Part shown: positions 11,588 to 19,986 of the stretch, in pieces
Layout of the letters: the number at the start of each line of letters is the position of its first letter
Position numbering within the stretch: the first letter of the stretch is position 1
Assembly: GCF_004358185.1 (NCBI RefSeq)
Contig: NZ_SMUV01000042.1
Coordinates: 1 to 36,579, forward strand
Reading direction: 5' to 3'
Length of the DNA stretch: 36,579 bases
From: Antarcticimicrobium luteum
GTDB taxonomy: Bacteria; Pseudomonadota; Alphaproteobacteria; Rhodobacterales; Rhodobacteraceae
Notes under the pieces: generated by a model
The model's database searches: none
Seen by the model: only the letters and a program-made list of their open reading frames with translations
What the model was told of the DNA's origin: nothing
Program-made: the position numbers and the translations under genes

Positions 11588-11751
11588 CGATCCATTCCCC
11601 CGCCACAGCCGGCCACCCGTCCGCGCCGGTACTGCCCGCCCACCGCGCCGAGGATCTGACCGACGGCGGACATCTTGCGCATATCGCGCTGGGCGATCAG
11701 GTCTATACCCTGCGCATCACCCGGGCTGGCAAGCTGATTTTGACCAAGTAA
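11584..11751 (+). CDS. hemP: Hemin uptake protein HemP
   Basis: A 55-residue protein ending LRITRAGKLILTK, the diagnostic C-terminus of the HemP family. HemP proteins are small, usually iron-regulated and encoded near hemin transport genes; their mechanism is poorly defined, though some are reported to act as activators of hemin receptor genes. The start ATG (11584) overlaps the stop of a 57-codon ORF. No hemin receptor or ABC transporter lies nearby, so hemP is separated from its usual partners here. AT-rich sequence about 250 bp upstream may contain its control region. Confidence 0.85.
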   Translation: MTIHSPATAGHPSAPVLPAHRAEDLTDGGHLAHIALGDQVYTLRITRAGKLILTK

Positions 11752-11871
11752 TCATTACTCTGCCCGGCGCGGCGTATGCGCGCGCCGGTTCCGCGCGGTG
11801 TGCGCGGGATTGCAAAATATTCCTCGGTGTGCATCTGTATCCCCCCGATGCGGCGGTAGTGAGGATAGGCG

Positions 11872-12852
11872 ATGCGGAAGTTCATTTTGGCGTCAGCGCT
11901 GGCGGTTTTTGGGGCCGGGATGGCCCTTGCCGCGTCGGAGCAGACTGTCGGGCAGCGCGAAATCACCGAATGGAAGGCCGTGTTCGGCCGTGTCGAGGCG
12001 CGCGATCTGATCCCGGCCCGGTCGCGCATCGGCGGTACGCTGGTTTCGGTCGGGGTGACCGAGGGCAGCGCCGTCACCGAAGGCCAGATGATCGCCGAGA
12101 TCTACGATCCCAAGCTGAATCTGCAACTGGACTCGGTGCAGGGCGAGATCGACGCGCTGCTGTCGCAGCTCGACAATGCCCGAACCGAGCTGAAGCGCGG
12201 CGAGGATCTGCTGGAGCGCGGCGTGACCACCGCGCAGCGGCTCGACGCGTTGCGCACCCAGGTCGAGGTTCTGCAGAACCAGATCGAGGCGACCCGCGCC
12301 CAGAAACGCGTGATCGAGGAGCAGGCCGCCGAGGGCGCGGTGCTGGCCCCGATCGCCGGCAAGGTGATCGACGTGCCGGTGACCCGCGGCTCCGTGGTGA
12401 TGCCGGGCGAGGTGATCGCCCAGATCGGCGGCGGTGGATTTTTCCTGCGCCTCGCGGTGCCCGAACGGCACGCTGCCTATCTGCGCGAGGGGATCGAGAT
12501 CCGCATCGGCGCCGACGGGCAAAGCCAGCCCGGGCGCCTCGCCAAGGTCTATCCCCAGATCGAGAACGGCCGCGTCATCGCCGATGTCGAGGTTCAGGGT
12601 ATGAGCAGCGAATTCGTCAATGCACGTGTGCTGGTCAGCCTGCCGGTGGGCACGCGCAGCGCGCTGCTGGTGCCCGCCGACCGGGTCGAGACCCGCATGG
12701 GGCTGGATTTCGTTACCGTGCGCGGTCCCGGCGGCGAGCCGGTGGGGCGCGCCGTGGTGCTGGGCGAGGCGCATCCGGTCGACGGTGTCGAGATGATCGA
12801 GGTCGTCAGCGGGCTGAGCGTGGGCGACGTGCTGGTGGCCGGCCATGAGTGA
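11872..12852 (+). CDS. RND efflux periplasmic adaptor (membrane fusion protein)
   Basis: Periplasmic adaptor expected to link the inner-membrane RND pump encoded next to an outer-membrane channel. The 326-residue protein starts with a signal peptide (about 1-20, ending GMALA). It continues with a split biotinyl-lipoyl-like domain (about 45-80 and 150-185) around a coiled-coil hairpin (about 88-145, rich in Gln, Leu and Glu), then a beta-barrel and membrane-proximal domain. It is compact and lacks a lipoprotein cysteine at the cleavage site. Its stop overlaps the permease start by 8 nt. Substrate unknown. Confidence 0.9.
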   Translation: MRKFILASALAVFGAGMALAASEQTVGQREITEWKAVFGRVEARDLIPARSRIGGTLVSVGVTEGSAVTEGQMIAEIYDPKLNLQLDSVQGEIDALLSQLDNARTELKRGEDLLERGVTTAQRLDALRTQVEVLQNQIEATRAQKRVIEEQAAEGAVLAPIAGKVIDVPVTRGSVVMPGEVIAQIGGGGFFLRLAVPERHAAYLREGIEIRIGADGQSQPGRLAKVYPQIENGRVIADVEVQGMSSEFVNARVLVSLPVGTRSALLVPADRVETRMGLDFVTVRGPGGEPVGRAVVLGEAHPVDGVEMIEVVSGLSVGDVLVAGHE

Positions 12853-15800
12853 GGACGACAAACAGGCATCGCGCGGCATCGCCGGCGGGCTGACCCGCGC
12901 CTTCATCCGCTCGCCGCTGACGCCGCTGATGATCCTGGCCGCGCTGGCGGTGGGGATGGTGGCGCTGATCAGCCTGCCGCGCGAGGAAGAGCCGCAGATC
13001 TCGGTTCCGCTGGTCGACATCCACATCCAGGCGCCGGGGCTGCGCGCCGAAGACGCGGTCAAACTGGTGACCGAACCGATGGAGACCATCGTCAAGGCGA
13101 TCAATGGCGTCGAGCATGTCTATTCCCAGTCGATGGACGACTATTCCATGGTCACCGCCCGTTTCCTGGTGGGAACCTCGGCCGACGCTGCGATCCTGCG
13201 TGTGCATGACAAGGTGCGCGCCAATCTCGACCGGATCCCGGTCGGCATCGACGAGCCGCTGATCGTCGGGCGCGGCATCGACGACGTGGCCATCGTGGCG
13301 CTGACGCTGACGCCGACACCGGGGGCCGGGGAGATGACCGCCAACGACCTGACCCGGATCGCGCGCGAGTTGCAGGTCGAAGTGGCCAAGATCCAGGATG
13401 TGGGCCTCACCTATATCGTCGGCGAAAGCCCCGAGGCGATCCGCATCGCCCCCGATCCCGACCGGCTGGCGCTGTTCGGGGTGACGCTGCAACAACTGTC
13501 GGGCAAGGTGCAGTCGGCCAACCGCGCCTTTGCCGCCGGTACCGTGCGCGACGATGGCGCCCAGATCCCGCTGGTCGCCGGCGAGACGCTGAGCGCGCCG
13601 GCCGAGATCGGCAACCTGCTGCTGACCGCGCGCGACGGCCGGCCGGTCTATGTGCGTGACGTGGCCGACATCAGCTTTGTGCCCGACACCTCGGACAAGA
13701 TCGTCTCGAACCTCACCCGCGACGCCGACGGCAACATTCGCCGCACCCCTGCGGTGACCCTGGCCGTGGCCAAGCGCGCTGGCGCCAACGCCGTTGTGGT
13801 GGCCGAACAGGTGCTGCACCGCGTGCACCTGCTGGAGGACAGCCTGATCCCCGAGAACGTCGTGGTCGAGGTCACCCGCGACTATGGCGAGACGGCCAAT
13901 GAAAAGGCCAACGAGCTGCTGTTCCACCTTGGCTTGGCCACCGTTTCCATCGTGGCGCTGGTGCTGTTCGCAATCGGCTGGCGCGAAAGCATCGTGGTGG
14001 CCGTGGTGATCCCCGTCACCATCCTGCTGACGCTGTTTGCGGCCTGGATCATGGGCTATACGCTGAACCGGGTGTCTTTGTTCGCACTGATCTTCTCGAT
14101 CGGGATTCTGGTGGATGACGCCATCGTGGTGATCGAGAATATCGCGCGCCACTGGGGCATGCCCGACAAGGCCGACCGCGCCACCAAGGCGATCCGCGCC
14201 GTGGCCGAGGTGGGCAACCCCACCATCGTCGCCACGCTGACCGTGGTGGCGGCGCTGTTGCCGATGCTCTTCGTCTCGGGGCTGATGGGCCCCTATATGA
14301 GTCCGATCCCCGCCAATGCCTCGGCGGCGATGATCTTTTCGTTCTTCGTGGCGGTGATCATCACGCCCTGGCTGATGCTCAAGATTGCCGGCGGCGCCCC
14401 GCTGCATCACGACGCGGCGGGCGGCCATGGCGGCCGGCTGGGCCGTCTCTATACCGTGGTGGCGCGGCCGTTGCTGAAGACCCGGTTGCGCTCGGGCCTG
14501 TTCCTGCTGATCACCGCCGGGCTGAGCTTTGGCTCGATGGCGGCCTTCTACACCAAGGATGTGACGGTCAAGCTGCTGCCCTTCGACAACAAGTCTGAAC
14601 TGGCGGTGATGATCGACCTGCCCGAGGGGGCCTCGGTCGAGGCGACCGACGCGGTGGCGCAGGACGTTGCGCGCGCGGTGCTGGATCTGCCCGAGGTGAT
14701 CTCGATCCAGACTCACGCCGGCTCGGCGGCGCCGTTCAACTTCAACGGGCTGGTGCGCCACTACTACCTGCGTGAGAAACCCGAACTGGGCGACGTGCAG
14801 ATCAACCTGCTTCCCAAGGCCGAGCGTGACCGCACCAGCCACGCCATCGCGCTGGACATCCGCGAGCGGATCAGCGCGCTGGAGGTGCCCGAGGGCACCA
14901 GCCTGAAAACGGTCGAGCCGCCCCCGGGCCCGCCGGTGATCGCCACCCTTCTGGCCGAAGTCTACGGCCCCGATGCCGGCACAAGGCGCGAGGCCGCGCG
15001 GCGGATCCGCGCCGCCTTTGAAGAGGTACCCTTTGTCGTCGATGTGGATGACAATTTCGGCGAACAGAGCCGGCGGCTGCGGGTGACGATTTCGTCCGAC
15101 CAGCTGGAATTCTTCGGGGTGCAGGAATCGGATGTGTTCTCGACCATCGCGATCCTGAACGGCGGCACCACGGTCGGTTATTCGCACCGGGGCGAGGGGC
15201 GCCGTCCGATCCCGATCCGGGTCGAGCGCGACAAGGCGCACCGCGTCGTCGACGAAAGCTTCCTCACCACGCCGATCCCGGCCAATGTGCTGCCCGGTGC
15301 GCGCGGGGTGGTCGAACTGGGCGATGTGGTCGTGATACGGGAAGAGCATGCCTCCTATCCGATCTTCCGCCACAACGGACGCGCCGCCACGATGGTGATG
15401 GCCGAGCTTGCCGGCGATTTCGAGGCGCCGCTCTACGGCATGCTGGCGGTGGCCGAGAAGCTGGATGAAATGGACTGGCCCGAGGGTATGAAGCCGGTGG
15501 TCTCGCTGCACGGCCAGCCCGAGGATGAAAGCCATGTGACCCTGCTCTGGGACGGCGAGTGGGAGGTTACCTGGGTCACCTTCCGCGACATGGGCGCGGC
15601 CTTTGCGGTGGCGCTGCTGGGCATCTACATCCTGGTGGTGGCGCAGTTCGGCTCGTTCCGGCTGCCGCTGGTGATCCTGACGCCGATCCCGCTGACCTTC
15701 CTCGGCATCATCGGCGGCCACTGGCTGTTCTCGGCGCCGTTCTCGGCCACTTCGATGATCGGCTTCATCGCGCTGGCCGGCATCATCGTGCGCAACTCGA

Positions 15801-16051
15801 TCCTGCTGGTGGATTTCATCCGCCACGAGGGCGGGCCTGACATTCCGCTGATCGACACGCTGATCGCCGCCGGGGCCATCCGGTTCAAGCCGATCCTGCT
15901 GACCGCCATCGCGGCGATGATCGGCGCGGTGGTGATCCTGGCCGACCCGATCTTTCAGGGGCTGGCGATCTCCTTGCTGTTCGGGCTGCTCAGCTCGACC
16001 CTGCTGACGGTGCTGGTGATCCCGGCGATCTACCGGGTGTTCAAGGGCTGA
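12845..16051 (+). CDS. RND family efflux permease (AcrB-like)
   Basis: Proton-driven inner-membrane transporter of the hydrophobe/amphiphile efflux type. The 1068 residues give the usual duplicated layout: one transmembrane helix near residues 22-42, a large periplasmic loop, a helix bundle (about 350-530), a second loop and a last bundle (about 915-1060). Proton-relay Asp424 and Asp425 sit in GILVDDAIVVIEN, equivalent to AcrB Asp407/408. The lysine expected in the AcrB K940 position is Arg983 (IIVRNSILLVDF), a conservative change. Translation is coupled to the adaptor. No outer-membrane factor gene is in the window. Confidence 0.95.
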   Translation: MSEDDKQASRGIAGGLTRAFIRSPLTPLMILAALAVGMVALISLPREEEPQISVPLVDIHIQAPGLRAEDAVKLVTEPMETIVKAINGVEHVYSQSMDDYSMVTARFLVGTSADAAILRVHDKVRANLDRIPVGIDEPLIVGRGIDDVAIVALTLTPTPGAGEMTANDLTRIARELQVEVAKIQDVGLTYIVGESPEAIRIAPDPDRLALFGVTLQQLSGKVQSANRAFAAGTVRDDGAQIPLVAGETLSAPAEIGNLLLTARDGRPVYVRDVADISFVPDTSDKIVSNLTRDADGNIRRTPAVTLAVAKRAGANAVVVAEQVLHRVHLLEDSLIPENVVVEVTRDYGETANEKANELLFHLGLATVSIVALVLFAIGWRESIVVAVVIPVTILLTLFAAWIMGYTLNRVSLFALIFSIGILVDDAIVVIENIARHWGMPDKADRATKAIRAVAEVGNPTIVATLTVVAALLPMLFVSGLMGPYMSPIPANASAAMIFSFFVAVIITPWLMLKIAGGAPLHHDAAGGHGGRLGRLYTVVARPLLKTRLRSGLFLLITAGLSFGSMAAFYTKDVTVKLLPFDNKSELAVMIDLPEGASVEATDAVAQDVARAVLDLPEVISIQTHAGSAAPFNFNGLVRHYYLREKPELGDVQINLLPKAERDRTSHAIALDIRERISALEVPEGTSLKTVEPPPGPPVIATLLAEVYGPDAGTRREAARRIRAAFEEVPFVVDVDDNFGEQSRRLRVTISSDQLEFFGVQESDVFSTIAILNGGTTVGYSHRGEGRRPIPIRVERDKAHRVVDESFLTTPIPANVLPGARGVVELGDVVVIREEHASYPIFRHNGRAATMVMAELAGDFEAPLYGMLAVAEKLDEMDWPEGMKPVVSLHGQPEDESHVTLLWDGEWEVTWVTFRDMGAAFAVALLGIYILVVAQFGSFRLPLVILTPIPLTFLGIIGGHWLFSAPFSATSMIGFIALAGIIVRNSILLVDFIRHEGGPDIPLIDTLIAAGAIRFKPILLTAIAAMIGAVVILADPIFQGLAISLLFGLLSSTLLTVLVIPAIYRVFKG

Positions 16052-16070
16052 TCCGAACCGCTGAATGCGA

Positions 16071-16101
16071 AAATGCCCGGGCCATTGCCCGGGCATTTTT
16101 T
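16071..16101. terminator. Bidirectional rho-independent terminator
   Basis: An 11-bp perfect stem (AAATGCCCGGG with CCCGGGCATTT) and 6-nt loop are followed by T6 on the plus strand and by T4 on the minus strand. It lies between the RND permease stop (16051) and the convergent dehydrogenase stop (16122), so it can serve both. Confidence 0.9.
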
Positions 16102-16121
16102 GTCGGCCCTGGCCCCGGCTG

Positions 16122-16985
16122 TTATTTCAGCCGCTTGATCAGGCTGGAGGTGTCCCAGCGCCCGCCGCCCATGCCCTGCACATCCTTGTAGAACTGATCG
16201 ACCAGCGCGGTCACCGGCAGGCTGGCGCCGATCTCGTCCGCTGTGGCCAGGCAGATGCCCAGATCCTTGCGCATCCAGTCGACGGCGAACCCATAGTCGA
16301 ACTTGTCGTCCAGCATGGTCTCGTGCCGGTTCGCCATCTGCCACGATCCCGCCGCGCCGCCGGCGATCACCTCGATCACCGCGCGACCGTCGAGCCCGGC
16401 CTTCTGGGCGAAATTGATCCCCTCGCTCAGCGCCTGCACCAGGCCCGCGATGCAGATCTGGTTGACCATCTTGGTCAGCTGCCCGGCGCCGCTCTCGCCC
16501 AGCCGCTTGATCGAGCGCCCATAGGCCTGCATCACCGGCTCGGCCGCGTCGTATTGCGCCGCATCGCCGCCGCACATGATCGACAGCACGCCGTTCTCGG
16601 CCCCCGCCTGACCGCCCGAGACCGGGGCGTCGACGAACCCCAGTCCGGCCGCCTTGGCAATGGCGTGCATTTCGGTCGTCACTTTGGACGAAACGGTGGT
16701 GTGATCGACAAAGATCGCGCCAGCCGCCATCCCGGCAAAGGCGCCGTCCGCGCCGGTGCAGACCGCGCGCAGATCGTCGTCGTTGCCGACGCAGGCCATC
16801 ACGAAATCGGCGCCCGCCACCGCCTCGCGCGGGCTCGGGGCCATGGCGCCGCCATGCCCGGCCACCCATTTTTCGGCCTTGGCCGCGGTGCGGTTATAGA
16901 CCGTCACCTCATGCCCGGCCTTTTGCAGATGCCCGGCCATCGGGTAACCCATCACGCCCAGTCCCAGAAACGCAACCTTTGCCAT
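16122..16985 (-). CDS. Beta-hydroxyacid dehydrogenase (3-hydroxyisobutyrate dehydrogenase family)
   Basis: NAD(P)-dependent oxidoreductase of the 3-hydroxyisobutyrate / tartronate semialdehyde reductase family. The 287 residues show the Rossmann motif GLGVMGYPMAG (8-18), the substrate loop DAPVSGGQAGAENG (119-132) and catalytic Lys172 in GAGQLTKMVNQ. An Asn-Arg-Thr sequence (31-33) after the second beta strand often accompanies NADP preference. The substrate cannot be fixed; GarR-, GlxR- and MmsB-like enzymes share these motifs. It is a single gene, convergent with the RND pump and divergent from a PHP-domain gene 191 bp away. Confidence 0.88.
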   Translation of the reverse strand: MAKVAFLGLGVMGYPMAGHLQKAGHEVTVYNRTAAKAEKWVAGHGGAMAPSPREAVAGADFVMACVGNDDDLRAVCTGADGAFAGMAAGAIFVDHTTVSSKVTTEMHAIAKAAGLGFVDAPVSGGQAGAENGVLSIMCGGDAAQYDAAEPVMQAYGRSIKRLGESGAGQLTKMVNQICIAGLVQALSEGINFAQKAGLDGRAVIEVIAGGAAGSWQMANRHETMLDDKFDYGFAVDWMRKDLGICLATADEIGASLPVTALVDQFYKDVQGMGGGRWDTSSLIKRLK

Positions 16986-17176
16986 GTCTTCGTCCTTTCG
17001 CTTGTCCTTGTGCCGGGCCGCGCGCGGTGCGGGTCCCTGTCGCCCGCGACCTTAGCGATCCCTTCGCGGATCGGAAAGCCCACCGGCGACGGCGCCGTGC
17101 CGCGCCTGAAGTCGCCGCAGCCTGTCATAAAACCATCGCGCCGCCGCGATAGGGGGGGCGGAAACAGGAGCAGACC

Positions 17177-18100
17177 ATGATCGACCCAGCCTTTTCCGCG
17201 CCCGGACGGTTCTTCCGCGGCAATCTGCACACCCATTCCACCCTCTCCGACGGTGTGCTGCCGCCCGAAGAGGTGTGCCGCCGCTACCGCGACGAGGGCT
17301 ATGACTTCATTGCGCTCACCGATCATTTCGTGGGCCTTTTCGGCTATCCGATCGCCGACACAAAACCGTTCCGCGATAACCGGTTCACCACGGTTCTGGG
17401 TGCCGAGGTCCATTCCGGCGCGATGCAGAACGGCGAGCTGTGGCACATCCTCGCCGTCGGCCTGCCGGAGGATTTCGCGCCGTCGAACTCGCCCGGCTTC
17501 CACCCGGTCGAGGGGCAGGAGAGCGGCCCCGAGATCGCCCGCCGCGCCCGCGAGGCCGGCGCCTTCGTCGCCGTCGCCCACCCGCATTGGTCGGGGTTGA
17601 CGCTGGAGGATGCCCGTTCGATCGGGGACGCCCATGCGGTCGAGGTCTATAACCACGGCTGCGCCCGGGGCTGCGACAGGGGCGAGGGGTTCCAGACCGC
17701 CGATCTGCTGCTGTCCGAGGGCCGCGATCTGACCCTGATCGCCACCGATGACGCCCATTTCTCCGAACCCGATCATTTCGGTGGCTGGGTGATGGTCAAG
17801 GCCGAGGCGAATGAGCCCGAGGCGCTGCTGACCGCGCTCAAGGCGGGGCGGTTCTATTCCAGCCAGGGGCCGGAGTTGCGCCATGTGGAGCGGGCGGGCA
17901 ACAAGCTGCATATCGAATGCTCGGCGGTGGAAAGCGTCATCGTGCAGGGCCATGGCAGCGCGGCGGTCTCGCGCCACGCGCCGTCGATGACCCGCGCCGA
18001 GATCGACCTGACCCGGTTCGCCGGCAGCGACTGGATCCGAGCCACCGTGATCGACAGCGCTGGCCGCCGCGCCTGGTCGAACCCGATGCGACTGGGCTGA
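17177..18100 (+). CDS. PHP-domain phosphoesterase
   Basis: Metal-dependent phosphoesterase of the PHP superfamily. Metal ligands are visible as NLHTHSTLSDG (His18, His20 and Asp25), ALTDH (His50), GAEVH (Glu77), AHPHW (His135, His137) and DDAH (191-194). The N-terminal 220 residues form the PHP barrel; the last 80 look like a beta-rich extension with an unknown role. A strong AACAGGAGCAGACC ribosome site precedes ATG 17177. The substrate is unknown (nucleotide or phosphoester hydrolysis in relatives). It stands alone between divergent and convergent neighbours. Confidence 0.85.
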   Translation: MIDPAFSAPGRFFRGNLHTHSTLSDGVLPPEEVCRRYRDEGYDFIALTDHFVGLFGYPIADTKPFRDNRFTTVLGAEVHSGAMQNGELWHILAVGLPEDFAPSNSPGFHPVEGQESGPEIARRAREAGAFVAVAHPHWSGLTLEDARSIGDAHAVEVYNHGCARGCDRGEGFQTADLLLSEGRDLTLIATDDAHFSEPDHFGGWVMVKAEANEPEALLTALKAGRFYSSQGPELRHVERAGNKLHIECSAVESVIVQGHGSAAVSRHAPSMTRAEIDLTRFAGSDWIRATVIDSAGRRAWSNPMRLG

Positions 18101-18235
18101 GCGACGGCCGATGGGATGCGGCGGGCGGGCGGTGGCCTCGCCCGCGAAAAAAGACCCCGCGCGGGGATCGGTCCGGCGGGGGCAGGACCGGGCGCCGCGA
18201 CGGGGAGAAGCGGCCCCCGGGGGGCGGGAGAGGGC

Positions 18236-18260
18236 CGGCGCCCGGACACACCCGGCGCCG
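18236..18260. other. GC-rich hairpin after the flavin reductase gene
   Basis: CGGCGCC (18236-18242) pairs with GGCGCCG (18254-18260) 14 nt beyond the flavin reductase stop. There is no T-tract, so a terminator function is doubtful. The rest of 18101-18273 is very GC-rich with several short palindromes and no credible gene. Confidence 0.35.
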
Positions 18261-18273
18261 ACCTTCTATGGTT

Positions 18274-18783
18274 TCAGGAGGCGAGCGTTCGAAACCCTCC
18301 GTCCCAGTAGATCAGCGCGCCCTGACCTGGGTTGGTGATCACCCCGCGCACCCGTCCGATCACGATCGAATGGGTGGCGCGGTCGATCATCTCCTCGACC
18401 TCGCAATCAAAGGCCGCCGGCGCGTCGGCCAGCAGCTGCGCGCCGGTCACCGCCGTGGTCCAGTCGGCGCCTTCGTAGCGGTCCGGTCCCTTGACCCCGC
18501 CAAAGCCGCTGAAGCGTTCGGCGACCGCTTTGTGTTGCGCGCCCAGAGAGGACCAGCCGAACCGCCCGTAGCGTTCGAACATCGGCCAACTCGACGCGCC
18601 CCGGTTGACGCAGGCCAGCAGCAGCGGCGGCTCGGCCGAGAGCGAGATCGCCGAGGTGACGACAAGGCCGGTACGGTCCGCCCCGTCGCCCACGGTCAGC
18701 ACCGAGCAGTTGCCCACCAGCGCGCGCATTGCGCCGGTGAAGCTTTTCGCGTCGGGGTCGGTGATCGCGGTCATCGCATTCAC
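18274..18783 (-). CDS. NAD(P)H:flavin oxidoreductase (RutF/HpaC-like), partner of the LLM oxygenase
   Basis: Small flavin reductase that would supply reduced FMN to the adjacent monooxygenase. The 169-residue protein has the flavin-reductase-like split-barrel pattern, including VVTSAISLSAEPPLLL, the CVNRGASSWP segment (about 58-67) found in RutF-type reductases, and FDCEVEEM near the C-terminus. The start is a GTG (18783) overlapping the oxygenase stop as GTGA; ATG at 18774 is the alternative. Tight coupling to the oxygenase gene supports a two-component monooxygenase. The natural substrate is set by the oxygenase and is unknown. Confidence 0.87.
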   Translation of the reverse strand: MNAMTAITDPDAKSFTGAMRALVGNCSVLTVGDGADRTGLVVTSAISLSAEPPLLLACVNRGASSWPMFERYGRFGWSSLGAQHKAVAERFSGFGGVKGPDRYEGADWTTAVTGAQLLADAPAAFDCEVEEMIDRATHSIVIGRVRGVITNPGQGALIYWDGGFRTLAS

Positions 18784-19871
18784 CGGATGCCCGCCTCGGC
18801 CAGGATCGGCAGCACGTTGTCGCGGAAGAACGGGAACTCCCCGGCGTAATCCACGAAGGACAGCGTGGTTCCGGCGAACCCGGTCTCATGCAGCTTGATG
18901 ATGCCCTCGGCCACCTGCTGCGGCGTGCCGACAAGGGGAAAGCCGCCGTGGCCCTGCGCCATCAGGTAGCGGATCTGCGCCAGCAGATCATGCGGGAAGC
19001 TGTGGGCATGGGCGAATTGCAGGTTGACCAGATTGTCCACCGCCTCCCAGTCGGCGTTGTCGTCGGTGATGTATTTCTGGAAGGCGCGCGCCTCTTCCTC
19101 GGTCTCGCGGCAGATCACATGGCTGAAGGTCAGCACGCCGACATCGCGGCCCTTGGCGGCGGCCTGGTCCTTCAGCTCCTGAATCTCGTCTTTCGATCGG
19201 GTCAGGTCGATTGCGGGGGTAAAGAGGTAATTGGCGTTGTCGGTGGCGAACTCGCGTCCCTGGGGCGAGCCGGCGGCGTTCAGGATCGGCACCGTGCCGC
19301 TCATCGGCTTGGGATCGCCGGCCACGTGCTTGAGGTTGAAATAGGTGCCGTCCCAGTCGAAATACTCGTCCGAGGTCCACAGTTTGCGGATCACGTCGAT
19401 CCACTCCTGGGCATAGCCATAGCGGGCCTCGTGATCGTCGGGCAGGGTCAGGCCCAGCGCCTCGTACTCCGGCTTGTTCCAGCCCGCCACGATGTTCAGC
19501 CCGGCGCGCCCCTTGCCGATCTGGTCGATGGTGGCGATCTGCTTGGCCACGACGACAGGGTTGTTCGCGGCGGTGTGAATGGTGGCGAACACGGTCAGGT
19601 TCTCGGTGTTGGCCAGCAGCCCGGCGGCCCAGGTCATCGTCTCCAGCACACCGCCGTGAAAATCTGTCTCGCCGCCGTAGCCGATCCAGCGCGCAATCGG
19701 CAGCATGAAGTCGATGCCGGCCGCATCCAGCATCTTGCCGAGCTTGAGGTTGTTCTCCCAGCTGTTCTGCCAGCGTTCGGGCGCCTTGGTCACGGTCATC
19801 CCCGAGGAGCAGTTGGAGGAGAAGGTGCCGAGCTTGAAGCCGTCTTTTTTCATCATCAGATTAGTTGTCAT
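18780..19871 (-). CDS. FMNH2-dependent LLM-class monooxygenase
   Basis: Bacterial-luciferase-like TIM-barrel oxygenase, 363 residues. Visible family features are IARWIGYGGETDFHG (59-73), the barrel strand FATIHTAANNPVVVAKQIAT (95-114), GKGRAGLNIVAGWNKPEYEALG (119-140), which shapes the flavin site, and the C-terminal VDYAGEFPFF. Relatives include RutA (uracil), SfnG (dimethyl sulfone) and SsuD (alkanesulfonates). No rut, ssu or sfn partner genes are present, so none of these names is justified. The ATG at 19871 has a GGAG site. Its promoter shows TTGATT-N18-TGTAAT with a tandem repeat over the likely start site. Confidence 0.88.
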   Translation of the reverse strand: MTTNLMMKKDGFKLGTFSSNCSSGMTVTKAPERWQNSWENNLKLGKMLDAAGIDFMLPIARWIGYGGETDFHGGVLETMTWAAGLLANTENLTVFATIHTAANNPVVVAKQIATIDQIGKGRAGLNIVAGWNKPEYEALGLTLPDDHEARYGYAQEWIDVIRKLWTSDEYFDWDGTYFNLKHVAGDPKPMSGTVPILNAAGSPQGREFATDNANYLFTPAIDLTRSKDEIQELKDQAAAKGRDVGVLTFSHVICRETEEEARAFQKYITDDNADWEAVDNLVNLQFAHAHSFPHDLLAQIRYLMAQGHGGFPLVGTPQQVAEGIIKLHETGFAGTTLSFVDYAGEFPFFRDNVLPILAEAGIR

Positions 19872-19892
19872 TGCATATATCTCCGAGTTGGG

Positions 19893-19912
19893 TGTGGAAA
19901 TACTGTGGAAAT
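19893..19912. promoter_or_regulatory. Tandem 9-bp repeat, candidate operator
   Basis: TGTGGAAAT occurs at 19893-19901 and again at 19904-19912, an 11-bp period that places both copies on one face of the helix. It lies just downstream of the -10 box predicted for the monooxygenase operon, where a repressor such as the divergent MarR-like protein could bind. Confidence 0.5.
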
Positions 19913-19940
19913 TACAATTGAAAGTCTATTTAAAAATCAA
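19911..19940 (-). promoter_or_regulatory. Promoter of the monooxygenase/flavin reductase operon
   Basis: On the minus strand, TTGATT (19935-19940) and TGTAAT (19911-19916) are separated by 18 bp, a good sigma70-type match in an AT-rich divergent spacer (19872-19986). Confidence 0.5.
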
Positions 19941-19986
19941 GTTGCACCGATCCGCCCCCTGCGGGAAGATCCTTGTCCGGAGGGAA

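Noticed and set aside
12806-16096. Very long open frame antisense to the RND permease (about 1096 codons)
   Set aside because: It mirrors the permease exactly in high-GC DNA, its translation is His/Arg/Gln-rich with no family features, and the plus-strand permease has clear motifs.
18101-18273. Possible gene or terminator in the GC-rich gap with CCCCGCGCGGGG and other palindromes
   Set aside because: Reading frames there lack ribosome sites and family features, and T-tracts are on the wrong side of the stems.
18274-19871. Naming the LLM oxygenase and reductase rutA and rutF
   Set aside because: The reductase resembles RutF, but no rutB, rutC, rutD, rutE or rutG is present and the oxygenase similarity is only family-level.
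19705-19986. Longer N-terminus for the MarR-like regulator
   Set aside because: The extension runs antisense through the oxygenase gene and its promoter; a ribosome site supports starts at 19987 or 19993.
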